64,000 nucleotides of DNA from Rhizobium leguminosarum (GTDB taxonomy: Bacteria; Pseudomonadota; Alphaproteobacteria; Rhizobiales; Rhizobiaceae). This document shows, piece by piece, positions 9,666 through 18,853 of this stretch. The number at the start of each line of letters is the position of its first letter. The first letter of the stretch is position 1. Made by a program: the position numbers and the translations under genes. Location of the stretch: assembly GCF_001679785.1 (NCBI RefSeq), contig NZ_CP016287.1, positions 124,001-188,000 of the forward strand, in the 5' to 3' direction. The notes under the pieces are model-generated. The model did not search any database and was not told the origin of the DNA. It saw nothing but the letters and a program-made list of their open reading frames with translations.

Positions 9666-10991
9666 ATGGGCGACACCGTCGAAGCCTCCTGGTTTGCCGA
9701 AAAAATAGCCGACCGCAGCATCCGGGGGATCGCTCTCGAAACGAGCGCGCTGATCCGTGCCGGTGTCCTGCCCATTGGAACGCGGCTGCCGGCGATCCGC
9801 GATATCGCTTACGAATTGCATGTCAGTCCGGCAACAATCTCCGAAGCCTGGAGCGAATTGCGGCGGCAGAAGATCATCAGCGGCCGGGGGCGCAACGGCA
9901 CCTGGGTCAGCGGCGACCGCTTTGTGGCCAAGCCGGAACGTCTCGCCAGCTCGGGAAATTATGCGGCAGGTGTGCTCGACCTCACCTTAGCCGGGCCGGA
10001 TGCAGCACTTCTTCCGCGCCTCGCCGAAGCAATGGCCTATGGCGCGACCGTCGATGATCTCAACAGCTATGAGCGCAGCCGGATCGTCCCTGAGTTGAAG
10101 GACGCCGTTTCAGAGCGATGGCCTTACGAGGCGGAAGCCTTTCTGGCCACCAATGGCGGTTACAACGCCGTCTATACGATATTGCATGCTCTGGTTTCCT
10201 CGGGTTCGTCGGTCGCGATCGAACATCCGACCGCGATGCGGCTGCTCGATATTCTGGAAGATCTCGGCGTGAAAATCATCCCTGTCGCCTGCGACGGCGA
10301 AGGCCCCCTGCCGGATTCGCTGCGCGAAGCATTGCAGCAACGTCCGGCAGCTTTCCTGTTCCAGCCGCGGCTGCATTCCGTGACCGGCGTTACGGTCAGT
10401 TCATCCCGCCTCGGTCAGCTCGGCGATGTGCTGGAAGACAGCGATACGCTTGTCATCGAGGATGACGGCGTCGGCGACGTGTCGGCGGCACCTCCGCAGT
10501 CGCTCGGCGGCCGATTTGCGGAGCGGACGATCCATATCCTCTCACTCTCGAAAAGCCTCGGCCCGGATCTGCGTCTCGCGGTCCTGTCGAGTTCCGCGCC
10601 GATCGTCGACCAGATCCAGTCTTACCGCTCCTTCAGCGCCGGCTGGACCAGCCGTATCCTGCAAGGTGCCGCCGCCTGGCTACTGCGCGATCCGGCAACC
10701 TGGCGGCTCATCGCCGAGGCGCGTGAGATCTATCAGCAGAGGCGGGACGCTCTTGCCGATGCGCTCAGCGAACGGGGCATAGCGATAGCGGCAGGGCAGG
10801 GCCTGTGCCTTTGGGTGCCCGTCGTCTCCGAACCATTCGCGATGGTGACGCTCGCCGCACGCAATATCGCCGTCAACCCGGGCAGCAAATTCTCCGTCCT
10901 GCCAAGCAGTCATATCCGTGTCGCGACCAGCACGCTCGGCGATCGCTGCGAGGAAGCCGCCGATGCGATCGCGCTGGCTCATGCGCCGTGA
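9666..10991 (+). CDS. MocR/PdxR-type transcriptional regulator (GntR HTH + aminotransferase domain)
   Basis: A 441-residue chimeric regulator. The N-terminal winged helix (about 10-85) carries the GntR pattern GTRLPAIRDIAYELHVSPATISEAW. The C-terminal fold-type-I aminotransferase domain (about 100-435) keeps the PLP-type lysine near 296 in SLSKSLGPDLR. Other cofactor-pocket motifs are altered: QPRLHSVTG replaces the usual QP..HNPTG, and EDDGVGD stands where EDDYD is common. It is divergent from the dihydroxyphthalate-decarboxylase-like/importer/amidohydrolase operon and probably regulates it. Its effector may be PLP or an amino-group compound. Confidence 0.9.
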   Translation: MGDTVEASWFAEKIADRSIRGIALETSALIRAGVLPIGTRLPAIRDIAYELHVSPATISEAWSELRRQKIISGRGRNGTWVSGDRFVAKPERLASSGNYAAGVLDLTLAGPDAALLPRLAEAMAYGATVDDLNSYERSRIVPELKDAVSERWPYEAEAFLATNGGYNAVYTILHALVSSGSSVAIEHPTAMRLLDILEDLGVKIIPVACDGEGPLPDSLREALQQRPAAFLFQPRLHSVTGVTVSSSRLGQLGDVLEDSDTLVIEDDGVGDVSAAPPQSLGGRFAERTIHILSLSKSLGPDLRLAVLSSSAPIVDQIQSYRSFSAGWTSRILQGAAAWLLRDPATWRLIAEAREIYQQRRDALADALSERGIAIAAGQGLCLWVPVVSEPFAMVTLAARNIAVNPGSKFSVLPSSHIRVATSTLGDRCEEAADAIALAHAP

Positions 10992-11044
10992 AAGGCAGGG
11001 CCGCAGCCTCTCTGATTCCCAGTCATTCCACACAAATCCGGAAA

Positions 11045-11767
11045 CTACTTTCCCTCAAGCCATTCCTGCAGCTCTGCCTCAGCCCGCTCCAGTGCGCTGT
11101 AGTTCAGGAGTTTGCGCAGGAAAGCGACGGTGACGGCGCGGGCGCGTAGATTGAAGCGGCCGTCCTCGTGGTCGTCGCCGGCGCTCTGGTAGACGTCGAG
11201 CTTGTCGTAGAGCTGCTGCAGGCGGTTCTGCACGCTGCGCAGCGAAAGGCCCCGACGTTTGGCGATGGCCCGGTCGGTGAGGCCGAGCGCGATATCGACG
11301 AGGATTTCGTATTCGGAATCGGTAAAGCCGTTCGTCTGGCCGAGGCTCTTCTGCTGCAGGCCCCGCACCTCGCGGTCGATGACGCACTGGCTCTCGATGA
11401 AGATCGAGCGCAGCGCAAGCTTCAGCCGCTCGTCGGAGGCGGATTTCAGCACATAGCCATAGGCGGCGCCATCCGGCACGATGCGGGAGACGCCGCGCAC
11501 ATAGGCCTCGTCCGAGTAGTTCGACCAGAACAGGATGCGGGTCTCGGGCCGCTCCTTCCAGATGGTGCGCGCCGCCTCGATGCCGTTGCGGTTCGCCATC
11601 TGCAGGTCCATGACGATATGCGCCGACTTGTGGTCGCGGGCGAGCTTCTCGCCGACGGTTCCGTTCTCCGCCTCGATCACCGTGTCGCATTCGGGCAGAG
11701 CCGCGTTGACCGCCTCGTGCAGATAGGATCGGTGCAGCGGGTCGTCCTCGACGATCAGAACCTTCAT
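11045..11767 (-). CDS. LuxR/NarL-family response regulator
   Basis: A 240-residue response regulator. The receiver domain has the acidic pair in VEDDP and the phosphoacceptor Asp54 in IVMDLQMANRNG. The C-terminal HTH at about 150-215 has the pattern FTDSEYEILVDIALGLTDRAIAKRRGLSLRSVQNR, divergent from classic LuxR but with the same helix order. It follows the sensor kinase gene after 13 bp, forming a pair. The adjacent divergent sugar ABC operon is the most likely target. Confidence 0.9.
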   Translation of the reverse strand: MKVLIVEDDPLHRSYLHEAVNAALPECDTVIEAENGTVGEKLARDHKSAHIVMDLQMANRNGIEAARTIWKERPETRILFWSNYSDEAYVRGVSRIVPDGAAYGYVLKSASDERLKLALRSIFIESQCVIDREVRGLQQKSLGQTNGFTDSEYEILVDIALGLTDRAIAKRRGLSLRSVQNRLQQLYDKLDVYQSAGDDHEDGRFNLRARAVTVAFLRKLLNYSALERAEAELQEWLEGK

Positions 11768-11780
11768 TGTGCCCTTCTCC

Positions 11781-13019
11781 TCAGTTTGGCCCGCTCGGCG
11801 GGTCGTTCGATGCGAGCGGCAGCACGACGCGCACCGCAGTCCCGCGATTGTTGTGGCCGGGCCCGGTCGTGAAGCGCGCCGAAATCAGCCGCGCACGGGT
11901 CTTCATATTGTCGATGCCGCCGCCGATCCGTCCCCGCGCCTTGGCGAGGCCGGTCCCGTCGTCGGAGATTTCGATCGACAGTCGATCGTCGTCGATCTCG
12001 AGCCGCACCATGACGGCCAGCGGGGCAGCATGGCGCACCGCATTGTTGATCGCCTCCTGGGCGATCCGGAACAGCGCGACGCTGACGGTCGGTTCCAGTC
12101 GCTCCAGCGCGCCATGCGTCTCGTCGACGAGGCCCCACTCGATCCCCGATCCCGTGTCGCGGGTCGATCGGTCCAGATGATGCTCGATCGCCTGGGCGAG
12201 GCCGAAGAGCTGGAGCACGGAGGGTTTTGCCTGCTCGATGATCTGCCGCAGATCCTGCATGCAATGCTGCAGCGAACGGGAGACGGGCTCCAGCGCCTCA
12301 GGCGCCACCTCGCCATTGCGCGACAGGCGATCGATCCGGCGGGCGAGCCGCGTCAGGTCGGCGAGCGTCTGGTCGTGCAGATCCATGCCGATGCGCTGGC
12401 GTTCCTGCTCCAGCGCTTCGGTAAGCTTCAGCGCACCTTGCCGCAAGCCCTCCTCGCGGGCGCGGGCCTCTGCCTCGACAATGGCCGAGCGTTGCGCCTG
12501 CTCGGCCGCCTGCAGCGCAAAGAAATAGGGCGTCAGCAGGTCGGCGATGATGCGGGCGCGTTCGATATCCTCCATCGTATAGACGCCCGCCCTGTGCGAC
12601 GAACAGGAAAGTGCCGCGATGATCGTGCCCTGCACCTTCATCGGCACATGCAAGCGGCTCCTCAGCGACTGTTCGACGATCGGCCGCTTGAAGGCGCCTT
12701 CGAAGTGGAAACGCGGGTCGGTCATGGCGTCGTCCGCCAGCAGAAAATCCACCTCGCCCCAGAGCAGCGAACGGATGGGGCTGTTGACAACAGGCGCGCC
12801 GGCCAGGCCGCCCCAAGCGGTCTCGATGCCCGTCTCATAGGCCGTGTGGTAGTTGCCGCCCTCAAGCAGCACGCAGACATCGAGATGGTCGTGCGGGATG
12901 ATATGGGCGACCTCGGCCGCGACGGAACGGATAGCCGAGCGGAAGTCGAGCTGGCCCGCGAGCAGCCGGGAAATGCCGAGATAATGGTCGAACATGGCTG
13001 CGGGTACGAGATGCAGCAT
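11781..13019 (-). CDS. GAF-domain sensor histidine kinase (HisKA_3/NarX-like)
   Basis: A 412-residue kinase without transmembrane segments, so cytoplasmic. A GAF sensor domain spans about 20-165, a short coiled coil about 170-205, then the HisKA_3 dimerisation helix with His215 in MDLHDQTLADL. The HATPase domain shows the N-box (RIAQEAINNAVRHA) and G-box (EISDDGTGLAKARG). Its partner is the response regulator 13 bp downstream. The GAF domain suggests it reads an intracellular ligand. The kinase is divergent from the ribose-type transporter operon. Confidence 0.92.
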   Translation of the reverse strand: MLHLVPAAMFDHYLGISRLLAGQLDFRSAIRSVAAEVAHIIPHDHLDVCVLLEGGNYHTAYETGIETAWGGLAGAPVVNSPIRSLLWGEVDFLLADDAMTDPRFHFEGAFKRPIVEQSLRSRLHVPMKVQGTIIAALSCSSHRAGVYTMEDIERARIIADLLTPYFFALQAAEQAQRSAIVEAEARAREEGLRQGALKLTEALEQERQRIGMDLHDQTLADLTRLARRIDRLSRNGEVAPEALEPVSRSLQHCMQDLRQIIEQAKPSVLQLFGLAQAIEHHLDRSTRDTGSGIEWGLVDETHGALERLEPTVSVALFRIAQEAINNAVRHAAPLAVMVRLEIDDDRLSIEISDDGTGLAKARGRIGGGIDNMKTRARLISARFTTGPGHNNRGTAVRVVLPLASNDPPSGPN

Positions 13020-13102
13020 CGTCAGTTCCTCCCCGAGGCGGCAGCAGGCTCCTCAACCCGCCGCGACCCTTCGCAGTAAGCGCCCGCGGAAGCGCCGCCG
13101 TC

Positions 13103-13138
13103 TTGCGTAAACCCGCAGCTTGTTGCGCAAATCCCGCA
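13103..13138. promoter_or_regulatory. Tandem direct repeat upstream of sugar ABC operon
   Basis: TTGCGTAAACCCGCA at 13103-13117 and TTGCGCAAATCCCGCA at 13123-13138 are two near-copies whose starts are 20 bp apart, placing them on the same DNA face. They lie in the 280-bp gap between the divergent sensor kinase and sugar-binding-protein genes, a fitting location for binding of the neighbouring NarL-type response regulator. No promoter core is assigned. Confidence 0.35.
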
Positions 13139-13299
13139 AACGGATTGCAGCCTTGCCCCTGTACAGGCCGGTCGATCTCCCGCATCCTGCCCTTACTGAG
13201 AGGAGGAAGCTCAGTGCAAGAACAATTTTCACTCGGACCCAATTGGGCCGGCAGGAGTGAAGCGATCCGCCGACCAGCGCGATCATTAGGGAGGAAGAC

Positions 13300-14316
13300 A
13301 TGACAATCCGTAAGATGCTTCTGGCATCGGCCGCTATTGCTTGCGCCGCGATGCCCGTTTCCGCCTTTGCCGACACGTCGGCCAAGAAGATCGCCCTTTC
13401 CAACAACTATGCCGGCAACTCGTGGCGCCAGGCCATGCTGACGAGCTGGGGCAAAGTGACGGGCGAAGCCGTGAAGGCCGGCACCGTTGCCGCAGCCGAC
13501 CCTTTCACCACCGCCGAGAACCAGGCGACGGAACAGGCCGCGCAGATCCAGAACATGATCCTGCAGGGTTATGACGCCATCGTGCTGAACGCCGCCTCGC
13601 CGACGGCGCTGAACGGTGCGGTCAAGGAAGCCTGCGACGCCGGCATCACCGTCGTGTCCTTCGACGGTATCGTCACCGAACCCTGCGCCTGGCGTATCGC
13701 CGTCAACTTCAAGGAAATGGGCCGCAGTGAGGTCGAGTACTTGTCGAAGAAACTTCCGGACGGCGGCAACCTGCTCGAGATCCGCGGCCTTGCCGGTGTC
13801 TTCGTCGACGACGAAATCTCGGCGGGCATCCACGAGGGCGTCAAGCAGTTCCCGCAGTTCAAGATTGTCGGCTCCGTTCACGGCGACTGGGCGCAGGACG
13901 TGGCGCAGAAGGCTGTTGCCGGCATCCTGCCGAGCCTGCCTGACATCGTTGGCGTGGTAACGCAGGGCGGCGACGGCTATGGCGCCGCACAGGCGATTGC
14001 AGCGACCGACCGGAAGATGCCGATCATTATCATGGGCAACCGCGAAGACGAACTGAAGTGGTGGAAGGAGCAGAAGGACGCGAAGGGCTACGAGACCATG
14101 TCCGTGTCCATCGCGCCCGGCGTTTCCACGCTCGCCTTCTGGGTGGCACAACAGATCCTCGACGGCAAGGAAGTCAAGAAGGACCTCGTCGTGCCCTTCC
14201 TGCGCATCGACCAGGACAATCTCGAAACCAACCTCGCCAATACCCAGGCCGGCGGCGTCGCCAACGTGGAATACACGCAGGCAGACGCAATCAAGGTCAT
14301 CGAGTCAGCAAAGTAA
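13300..14316 (+). CDS. Sugar ABC transporter substrate-binding protein (RbsB/LsrB type)
   Basis: A 338-residue periplasmic binding protein with a signal peptide (MTIRKMLLASAAIACAAMPVSAFA) and the periplasmic-binding/LacI fold of family 2: KIALSNNYAGNSWRQAM, QAAQIQNMILQGYDAIVLNAASPTAL and GVVTQGGDGYGAAQAI. A strong Shine-Dalgarno (GGAGGAAG) precedes the ATG. It is the first gene of a ribose-type importer. A rho-independent-type hairpin follows immediately, which may let the binding protein be made in excess over the membrane components. The ligand is probably a monosaccharide, sugar acid or related compound. Confidence 0.93.
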   Translation: MTIRKMLLASAAIACAAMPVSAFADTSAKKIALSNNYAGNSWRQAMLTSWGKVTGEAVKAGTVAAADPFTTAENQATEQAAQIQNMILQGYDAIVLNAASPTALNGAVKEACDAGITVVSFDGIVTEPCAWRIAVNFKEMGRSEVEYLSKKLPDGGNLLEIRGLAGVFVDDEISAGIHEGVKQFPQFKIVGSVHGDWAQDVAQKAVAGILPSLPDIVGVVTQGGDGYGAAQAIAATDRKMPIIIMGNREDELKWWKEQKDAKGYETMSVSIAPGVSTLAFWVAQQILDGKEVKKDLVVPFLRIDQDNLETNLANTQAGGVANVEYTQADAIKVIESAK

Positions 14317-14329
14317 TTCTCCCGGCGAC

Positions 14330-14365
14330 TGCCGCGCGGCCGCAGAAGGTCGCGCGGCATTTTTT
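14330..14365 (+). terminator. Intrinsic terminator/attenuator between binding protein and ATPase genes
   Basis: A perfect 9-bp stem (TGCCGCGCG and CGCGCGGCA) with a 12-nt loop is followed directly by six T residues at 14360-14365. It starts 14 bp after the binding-protein stop. This is a textbook intrinsic terminator and would give partial readthrough into the ATPase and permease genes. Intra-operon terminators after the binding protein are a known way to set the ratio of importer components. Confidence 0.8.
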
Positions 14366-14375
14366 GCAAGCAGGC

Positions 14376-15836
14376 ATGGCGGGCAGCATGGATGACGTTT
14401 TGAAGGCGGTGATCGCCGTCGATGGCGCCAAGGTGAGTTTCGGCGCAGTCAGGGCACTCGATGGCGTGACCCTTCGCGTCATGCCGGGCGAATGCGTCGG
14501 GCTTGTCGGGCACAATGGAGCCGGCAAGTCCACCATCGTCAGCGTCATCAACGGCGGTCTCACCCCGCACGAAGGAAGCGTTGCGAGCGACGGCGAACGG
14601 CTGGAGCGTTACGGCATCAACGCTGCGCGTGCCCGCGGCGTGCGCTGCGTCTTCCAGGAGCTTTCGCTCTGCCCCAACCTTTCGATCGTCGAGAACACGC
14701 GCATCATGCATCGCCATCTCGGAGGCTTCGGCTGGCGACGGCGCGCCGCAAAAATCATCGAGACGAGCCTCGACGCCGTCTTTCCCGGCCACGGCATCGA
14801 CAGCAGCAGGGCCGTGGGAGATCTTTCGATCGCCGAGCGGCAGATGGTCGAGATCGCTATGGCCTTTTCCGACTCCGGCATTGCGCCGAGGCTGGTGATC
14901 CTCGACGAACCAACCTCGTCGCTCGATGCAAGCCTTGCCCGCCAGATGCTCGACCATGTCCGCCGCTTCATTGCCACGGGCGGGTCCGTCATCTTCATCT
15001 CGCATATCCTGCACGAGATCCTCGAAACCTCCGACCGCATCGTCGTCATGAAGGACGGCCGCGTCGTCGCCGAACGCCCGGCGCGGGGCTTTGACCATCA
15101 CGGCCTCGTGGAGGCCATGGGAACCGTTGCGAAGGAGGAAACCAAGCGCTCGGCCCGCGAACAATCCACCGCTCCGCTCATTCTGTCCCATCAGGCGAAA
15201 GGCCTTTCCTTTGCGGCCCGCAAGGGCGAGATCATCGGACTGGCGGGCCTGGCGGGCCATGGGCAGACCGAGCTCCTGCTCGCCCTGCACACCGCCCAGT
15301 CCAGCAACTGGCTGCCTGAGCGCGATCCGCTCGTCACCTTCGTTGCCGGCGACCGCCGCCTCAACGGCGTCTTTGAACTCTGGAGCATCCTGCGCAACTT
15401 CTCCATCGCCTCGCTCGGTGACCTCTCCCGTCGCGGCCTCATCCTCGCGGGCGAAGAAGAGGCGAAGGGCGCCGACTGGAAGCGGCGGATCGAGATCCGC
15501 ACCCCCGATATGGACAACCGCATCCTGTCGCTTTCGGGCGGCAACCAGCAGAAGGTGCTCTTTGCCCGCGCGCTTGCGACGCGCGCACCTGTTGTCCTGA
15601 TGGACGATCCGATGCGCGGTGTCGACGTCGGCACCAAGCAGGAGGTCTACGCGATCATCCGCGAGGAAGCGGCGCGCGGCCGCACCTTAATCTGGTATTC
15701 GACCGAGATGGACGAGGTTCGCCTCTGCGACCGCGTCTACGTCTTCCGCGAAGGCCGCATCACGGCCGAACTCGCCGGCGACGCCGTCAACGAGAAGAAC
15801 ATCATCGCCGCCTCCTTCGAAGGGGTCGCCGCATGA
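14376..15836 (+). CDS. Sugar ABC transporter ATP-binding protein (RbsA type, duplicated ATPase)
   Basis: A 486-residue double ATPase, the usual length for RbsA/MglA. The first domain has Walker A GHNGAGKST, signature LSIAERQ and Walker B LVILDEPTSSLD. The second has a degenerate Walker A (GLAGHGQTE) but an intact signature LSGGNQQK and Walker B VLMDDPMRGVD, as expected for this family. Two starts are possible, ATG 14376 or ATG 14388. The longer upstream reading overlaps the binding-protein gene and is rejected. The stop overlaps the permease start by 4 bp. Confidence 0.92.
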   Translation: MAGSMDDVLKAVIAVDGAKVSFGAVRALDGVTLRVMPGECVGLVGHNGAGKSTIVSVINGGLTPHEGSVASDGERLERYGINAARARGVRCVFQELSLCPNLSIVENTRIMHRHLGGFGWRRRAAKIIETSLDAVFPGHGIDSSRAVGDLSIAERQMVEIAMAFSDSGIAPRLVILDEPTSSLDASLARQMLDHVRRFIATGGSVIFISHILHEILETSDRIVVMKDGRVVAERPARGFDHHGLVEAMGTVAKEETKRSAREQSTAPLILSHQAKGLSFAARKGEIIGLAGLAGHGQTELLLALHTAQSSNWLPERDPLVTFVAGDRRLNGVFELWSILRNFSIASLGDLSRRGLILAGEEEAKGADWKRRIEIRTPDMDNRILSLSGGNQQKVLFARALATRAPVVLMDDPMRGVDVGTKQEVYAIIREEAARGRTLIWYSTEMDEVRLCDRVYVFREGRITAELAGDAVNEKNIIAASFEGVAA

Positions 15837-16780
15837 CGTTCCGGCTGTCGTCCGACGCCCTGCGTCTTGCCATTCCCGCCCTGTCGTTGACGCTGCTGCT
15901 TGCCGCCGTCTTTTGGCTGCAGCCGCGCGCCATGAGCTATGTCGGGCTCAACCTGCTGTTCAACCTGGCTGTGCCCATCGCGCTTGCGACGATCGCCCAG
16001 ATGATCGTGATGGCGGTCAACGATCTCGATCTCTCGATGGGCGCCTTCGTCAGTTTCGTCGCCTGCGTCACCGCGACCTTTCTGCGGGATGCTCCCGTGA
16101 TCGGCGTGCTGATCCTTGCCGGCGCGATCGCAACCTATGCGGCGCTCGGCGTCGTCATCTATCTGCGCAACCTGCCGTCCATTGTCGTGACCCTCGGCAT
16201 GAGCTTCGTCTGGGGCGGCCTTGCCGTATTGCTGCTGCCGGCACCCGGCGGGCAGGCGCCGGACTGGGTGCGCTGGCTGATGACCGTCAAGCCGCCGCTG
16301 GCGCCGATGGCGATCGTTGCCAGCATCGTTATCGCTTTGGTCGCCCACCTTCTCGTCATGCGGTCGTCGCTCGGCGTGCTGATGCGCGGCATCGGCGGTA
16401 ACCAGCGTTCGGTCGAGCGCGCCGGCTGGTCGATTGTCGGGGCGCGCGCTGCCGCCTATGGTCTTGCCGGCCTCTTTGCCGTGCTCGCCGGCATCGCCCT
16501 CGTCGGACTGACGACCTCGGCCGATGCCAATATCGCGCTGCGCTACACGCTGCTGTCGATCGCCGGCGTGATCCTTGGCGGCGGCGAGTTTATTGGCGGC
16601 CGCGTTTCCCCGATCGGCGCCGTCATCGGCGCGCTGACGCTGACGCTCGCCGGCTCGTTCCTCTCCTTCCTGCGCATCTCGCCGGACTGGCAGATCGGAG
16701 CTCAGGGCGCGATCCTGATCATTGTGCTGGCACTTCGGCTGATGCTGAACCGCCTGGAGAAGCGGGAGAAACGCCGATGA
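15833..16780 (+). CDS. Sugar ABC transporter permease (RbsC type), first
   Basis: A 315-residue polytopic inner-membrane protein of the ribose/xylose permease family. Many hydrophobic helices are visible, the family motif around VNDLDLSMGAFVSFVACV lies near residue 60, and a C-terminal Gly-rich loop GVILGGGEFIGGRVSPIGAVIGA is present. It is coupled to the ATPase and to the second permease by 4-bp overlaps. Two different permeases indicate a heterodimeric channel. Confidence 0.93.
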   Translation: MTFRLSSDALRLAIPALSLTLLLAAVFWLQPRAMSYVGLNLLFNLAVPIALATIAQMIVMAVNDLDLSMGAFVSFVACVTATFLRDAPVIGVLILAGAIATYAALGVVIYLRNLPSIVVTLGMSFVWGGLAVLLLPAPGGQAPDWVRWLMTVKPPLAPMAIVASIVIALVAHLLVMRSSLGVLMRGIGGNQRSVERAGWSIVGARAAAYGLAGLFAVLAGIALVGLTTSADANIALRYTLLSIAGVILGGGEFIGGRVSPIGAVIGALTLTLAGSFLSFLRISPDWQIGAQGAILIIVLALRLMLNRLEKREKRR

Positions 16781-17727
16781 CCCCGCTCCTTCGCCTGTTC
16801 CGCAAACCCTGGATCTGGTCGTGGCTTGCCGCCTTTGTCGTCTGGTTCCTGACGATCATGGTGACGCTCGGCGCCAGCACGCTTGGCCTGTCGCAGGCAG
16901 CCCTCACCTTCGCAGCCTTTTCGGTGATCGTCGGCATCGGCCAGATGTTCGTCATCACGCTCGGCCCCGGCAATATCGATCTCTCGGTTCCCGCCACCAT
17001 GACGCTTGCCGGCACGGTGGCGCTGAAGCTGATGAATGTCGAAAACGGCATGATCCTGCCTGGTCTTCTCGTTGCCATCGTCATCGGCCTTGTCGTCGGC
17101 CTCGGCAATTATGCGCTCATCAAGGCGCTGCGCATTCCGCCGATCATCGCGACACTGTCCATGAGCTTCATCGTGCAGTCTGCGGCGATCTGGACGAACC
17201 GGGGCTTGCGCATAAAGCCGCCGAGCGTGCTGGCGGAATTCACCACGTCGACCACGCTCGGCGTGCCGAATGTGGCGATCGTCGCATTCCTGATCTCGCT
17301 GCTTGCCTGGTTCCTGCTCGAGAAGACGATCTACGGACGCTGGATTTCGGCGATCGGCCAGAGCATGCCGGCTGCGCGCATGGCCGGCATACCAGTCGAC
17401 GGCACACGCTTCGTCACCTACCTCTTCTGCGCCGTGCTCGCATCGGTCGCAGGCTATCTGCTCGCCTGCTTCTCCGGCGGCGCGGCGCTCAACATGGGCT
17501 CGGAATATCTCCTGATGTCGATCGCCGTCGTCGTGATCGGCGGCACGGCGGTTGCCGGCGGCGATTCCAACGTGCCGGGCATCTGGGGCGCATCGCTCTT
17601 CATGTTCCTGGTCGTCTCCATGCTCAACACCTACGGGCTCGGCGCGGGCATCCGCCTGATCATGACCGGCCTCATCATCATCAGCGTCATCATGCTCGCC
17701 GGCGGTCGCCGGGCCGGCATGCGATAA
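16777..17727 (+). CDS. Sugar ABC transporter permease (RbsC type), second
   Basis: A 316-residue second RbsC-family permease with the same architecture: GPGNIDLSVPATMTLAG in the conserved early loop and the late VVVIGGTAVAGGDSNVPGIWGA motif. It overlaps the first permease by 4 bp and is followed 14 bp later by the SMP-30 lactonase gene, so all five genes from 13300 to 18656 probably form one operon. It should pair with the first permease in the membrane. Confidence 0.93.
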   Translation: MTPLLRLFRKPWIWSWLAAFVVWFLTIMVTLGASTLGLSQAALTFAAFSVIVGIGQMFVITLGPGNIDLSVPATMTLAGTVALKLMNVENGMILPGLLVAIVIGLVVGLGNYALIKALRIPPIIATLSMSFIVQSAAIWTNRGLRIKPPSVLAEFTTSTTLGVPNVAIVAFLISLLAWFLLEKTIYGRWISAIGQSMPAARMAGIPVDGTRFVTYLFCAVLASVAGYLLACFSGGAALNMGSEYLLMSIAVVVIGGTAVAGGDSNVPGIWGASLFMFLVVSMLNTYGLGAGIRLIMTGLIIISVIMLAGGRRAGMR

Positions 17728-17741
17728 ACGGAAAGACCGCC

Positions 17742-18656
17742 ATGGCCGAGGCCAGTATCTACGAAATCCACGACCCGCGCTTCCGGCAGATGATCGTAAC
17801 GAGCGCCGGTCTCGACGAGCTCTATTCCGGCTGCCGCTGGGCGGAAGGTCCCGTCTGGTTCAACGATGCGAACCAACTGCTCTGGAGCGACATTCCCAAC
17901 CAGCGCATGCTGCGATGGACGCCCGAAAGCGGCGTCTCCGTCTATCGCCAGCCGTCCAACTTCACCAACGGCCATACGCGCGACCGGCAGGGACGGTTGA
18001 TCTCCTGCGAACATGGGACGCGCCGCGTCACACGCACCGAAATCGACGGCTCGATCACCGTGCTCGCCGACCGTTTCGAGGGCGCAAGACTCAATTCGCC
18101 GAACGATGTGGTGGTGAAATCAGACGGCACGATCTGGTTCACCGACCCCACCTACGGCATCATGTCGGACTACGAAGGCTTTCGCGCCGAGCCGGTGCAA
18201 CCGACGCGCAACGTCTACCGGCTCGATCCGGCGACCGGCGAAATTGCGGCTGTCGTCACGGATTTCATCCAGCCGAACGGCCTTGCCTTCTCGCCCGACG
18301 AGACAATCCTCTATGTGGCGGATTCGGCCGCCAGCCACGACGAAAGCCTGCCGCGCCACATCCGCGCTTTCGACGTGGTCAACGGCAGCAGCCTGGCAAA
18401 CGGCCGCGTCTTCTGCCTCATCGACAACGGCATCCCGGACGGTATCCGCACCGACGTGAACGGAAACCTCTGGTCGAGCGCGGGCGATGGCGTGCATTGC
18501 TTCGACCGGGCGGGCAAACTGATCGGCAAAATCCGCGTACCGCAAACCGTCGCCAACCTTACCTTTGGCGGCCCCCAACGCAACCGGCTGTTCATCGCGG
18601 CGACGCGGTCGGTTTATTCGGTCTATGTTGCAGTGAGTGGGGCTCAGGTGCCGTAA
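17742..18656 (+). CDS. SMP-30/gluconolactonase family protein
   Basis: A 304-residue beta-propeller lactonase-type enzyme starting at ATG 17742 (MAEASIYEIH); the longer open frame runs through the permease gene and is rejected. Features include the metal-binding Glu in CRWAEGPVWF, the Asn in NSPNDVVVKSDGTIWFTDPTYG and QPNGLAFSPDETILYVADS. Relatives hydrolyse sugar-1,5- or 1,4-lactones using a divalent metal. Last in the sugar ABC operon, it suggests that the imported sugar is oxidised to a lactone, or that a lactone is imported. No dehydrogenase is encoded here. Confidence 0.9.
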   Translation: MAEASIYEIHDPRFRQMIVTSAGLDELYSGCRWAEGPVWFNDANQLLWSDIPNQRMLRWTPESGVSVYRQPSNFTNGHTRDRQGRLISCEHGTRRVTRTEIDGSITVLADRFEGARLNSPNDVVVKSDGTIWFTDPTYGIMSDYEGFRAEPVQPTRNVYRLDPATGEIAAVVTDFIQPNGLAFSPDETILYVADSAASHDESLPRHIRAFDVVNGSSLANGRVFCLIDNGIPDGIRTDVNGNLWSSAGDGVHCFDRAGKLIGKIRVPQTVANLTFGGPQRNRLFIAATRSVYSVYVAVSGAQVP

Positions 18657-18717
18657 CATCACGATTTCATCCCGCGTTGATCGAAATTGAATCGGGGACC
18701 CGCGGGTTAGGAGGACG

Positions 18718-18742
18718 GCGCGCCAGTCATTGACAGGCGCGC
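18718..18742. terminator. Hairpin between convergent lactonase and MFS genes
   Basis: GCGCGCC at 18718-18724 pairs with GGCGCGC at 18736-18742 around an 11-nt loop. It lies between the two convergent stops at 18656 and 18854. There is no T-run, so it is at best a weak or factor-dependent terminator. Confidence 0.35.
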
Positions 18743-18853
18743 TGCAGCCGCGACATGCACTGGAACCAGCAGACGTACCCCATCATGGCGCTTGCGATCT
18801 CACTGCGTTCAGCAAGCCGACCCGACCTGCTCCTTCCCTTTACCGTCTTCCTG

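Noticed and set aside
16821..17741. Long N-terminal extension of the SMP-30 lactonase frame
   Set aside because: It runs out of frame through the second permease gene and encodes Arg/His-rich low-complexity residues. The family start is at 17742.
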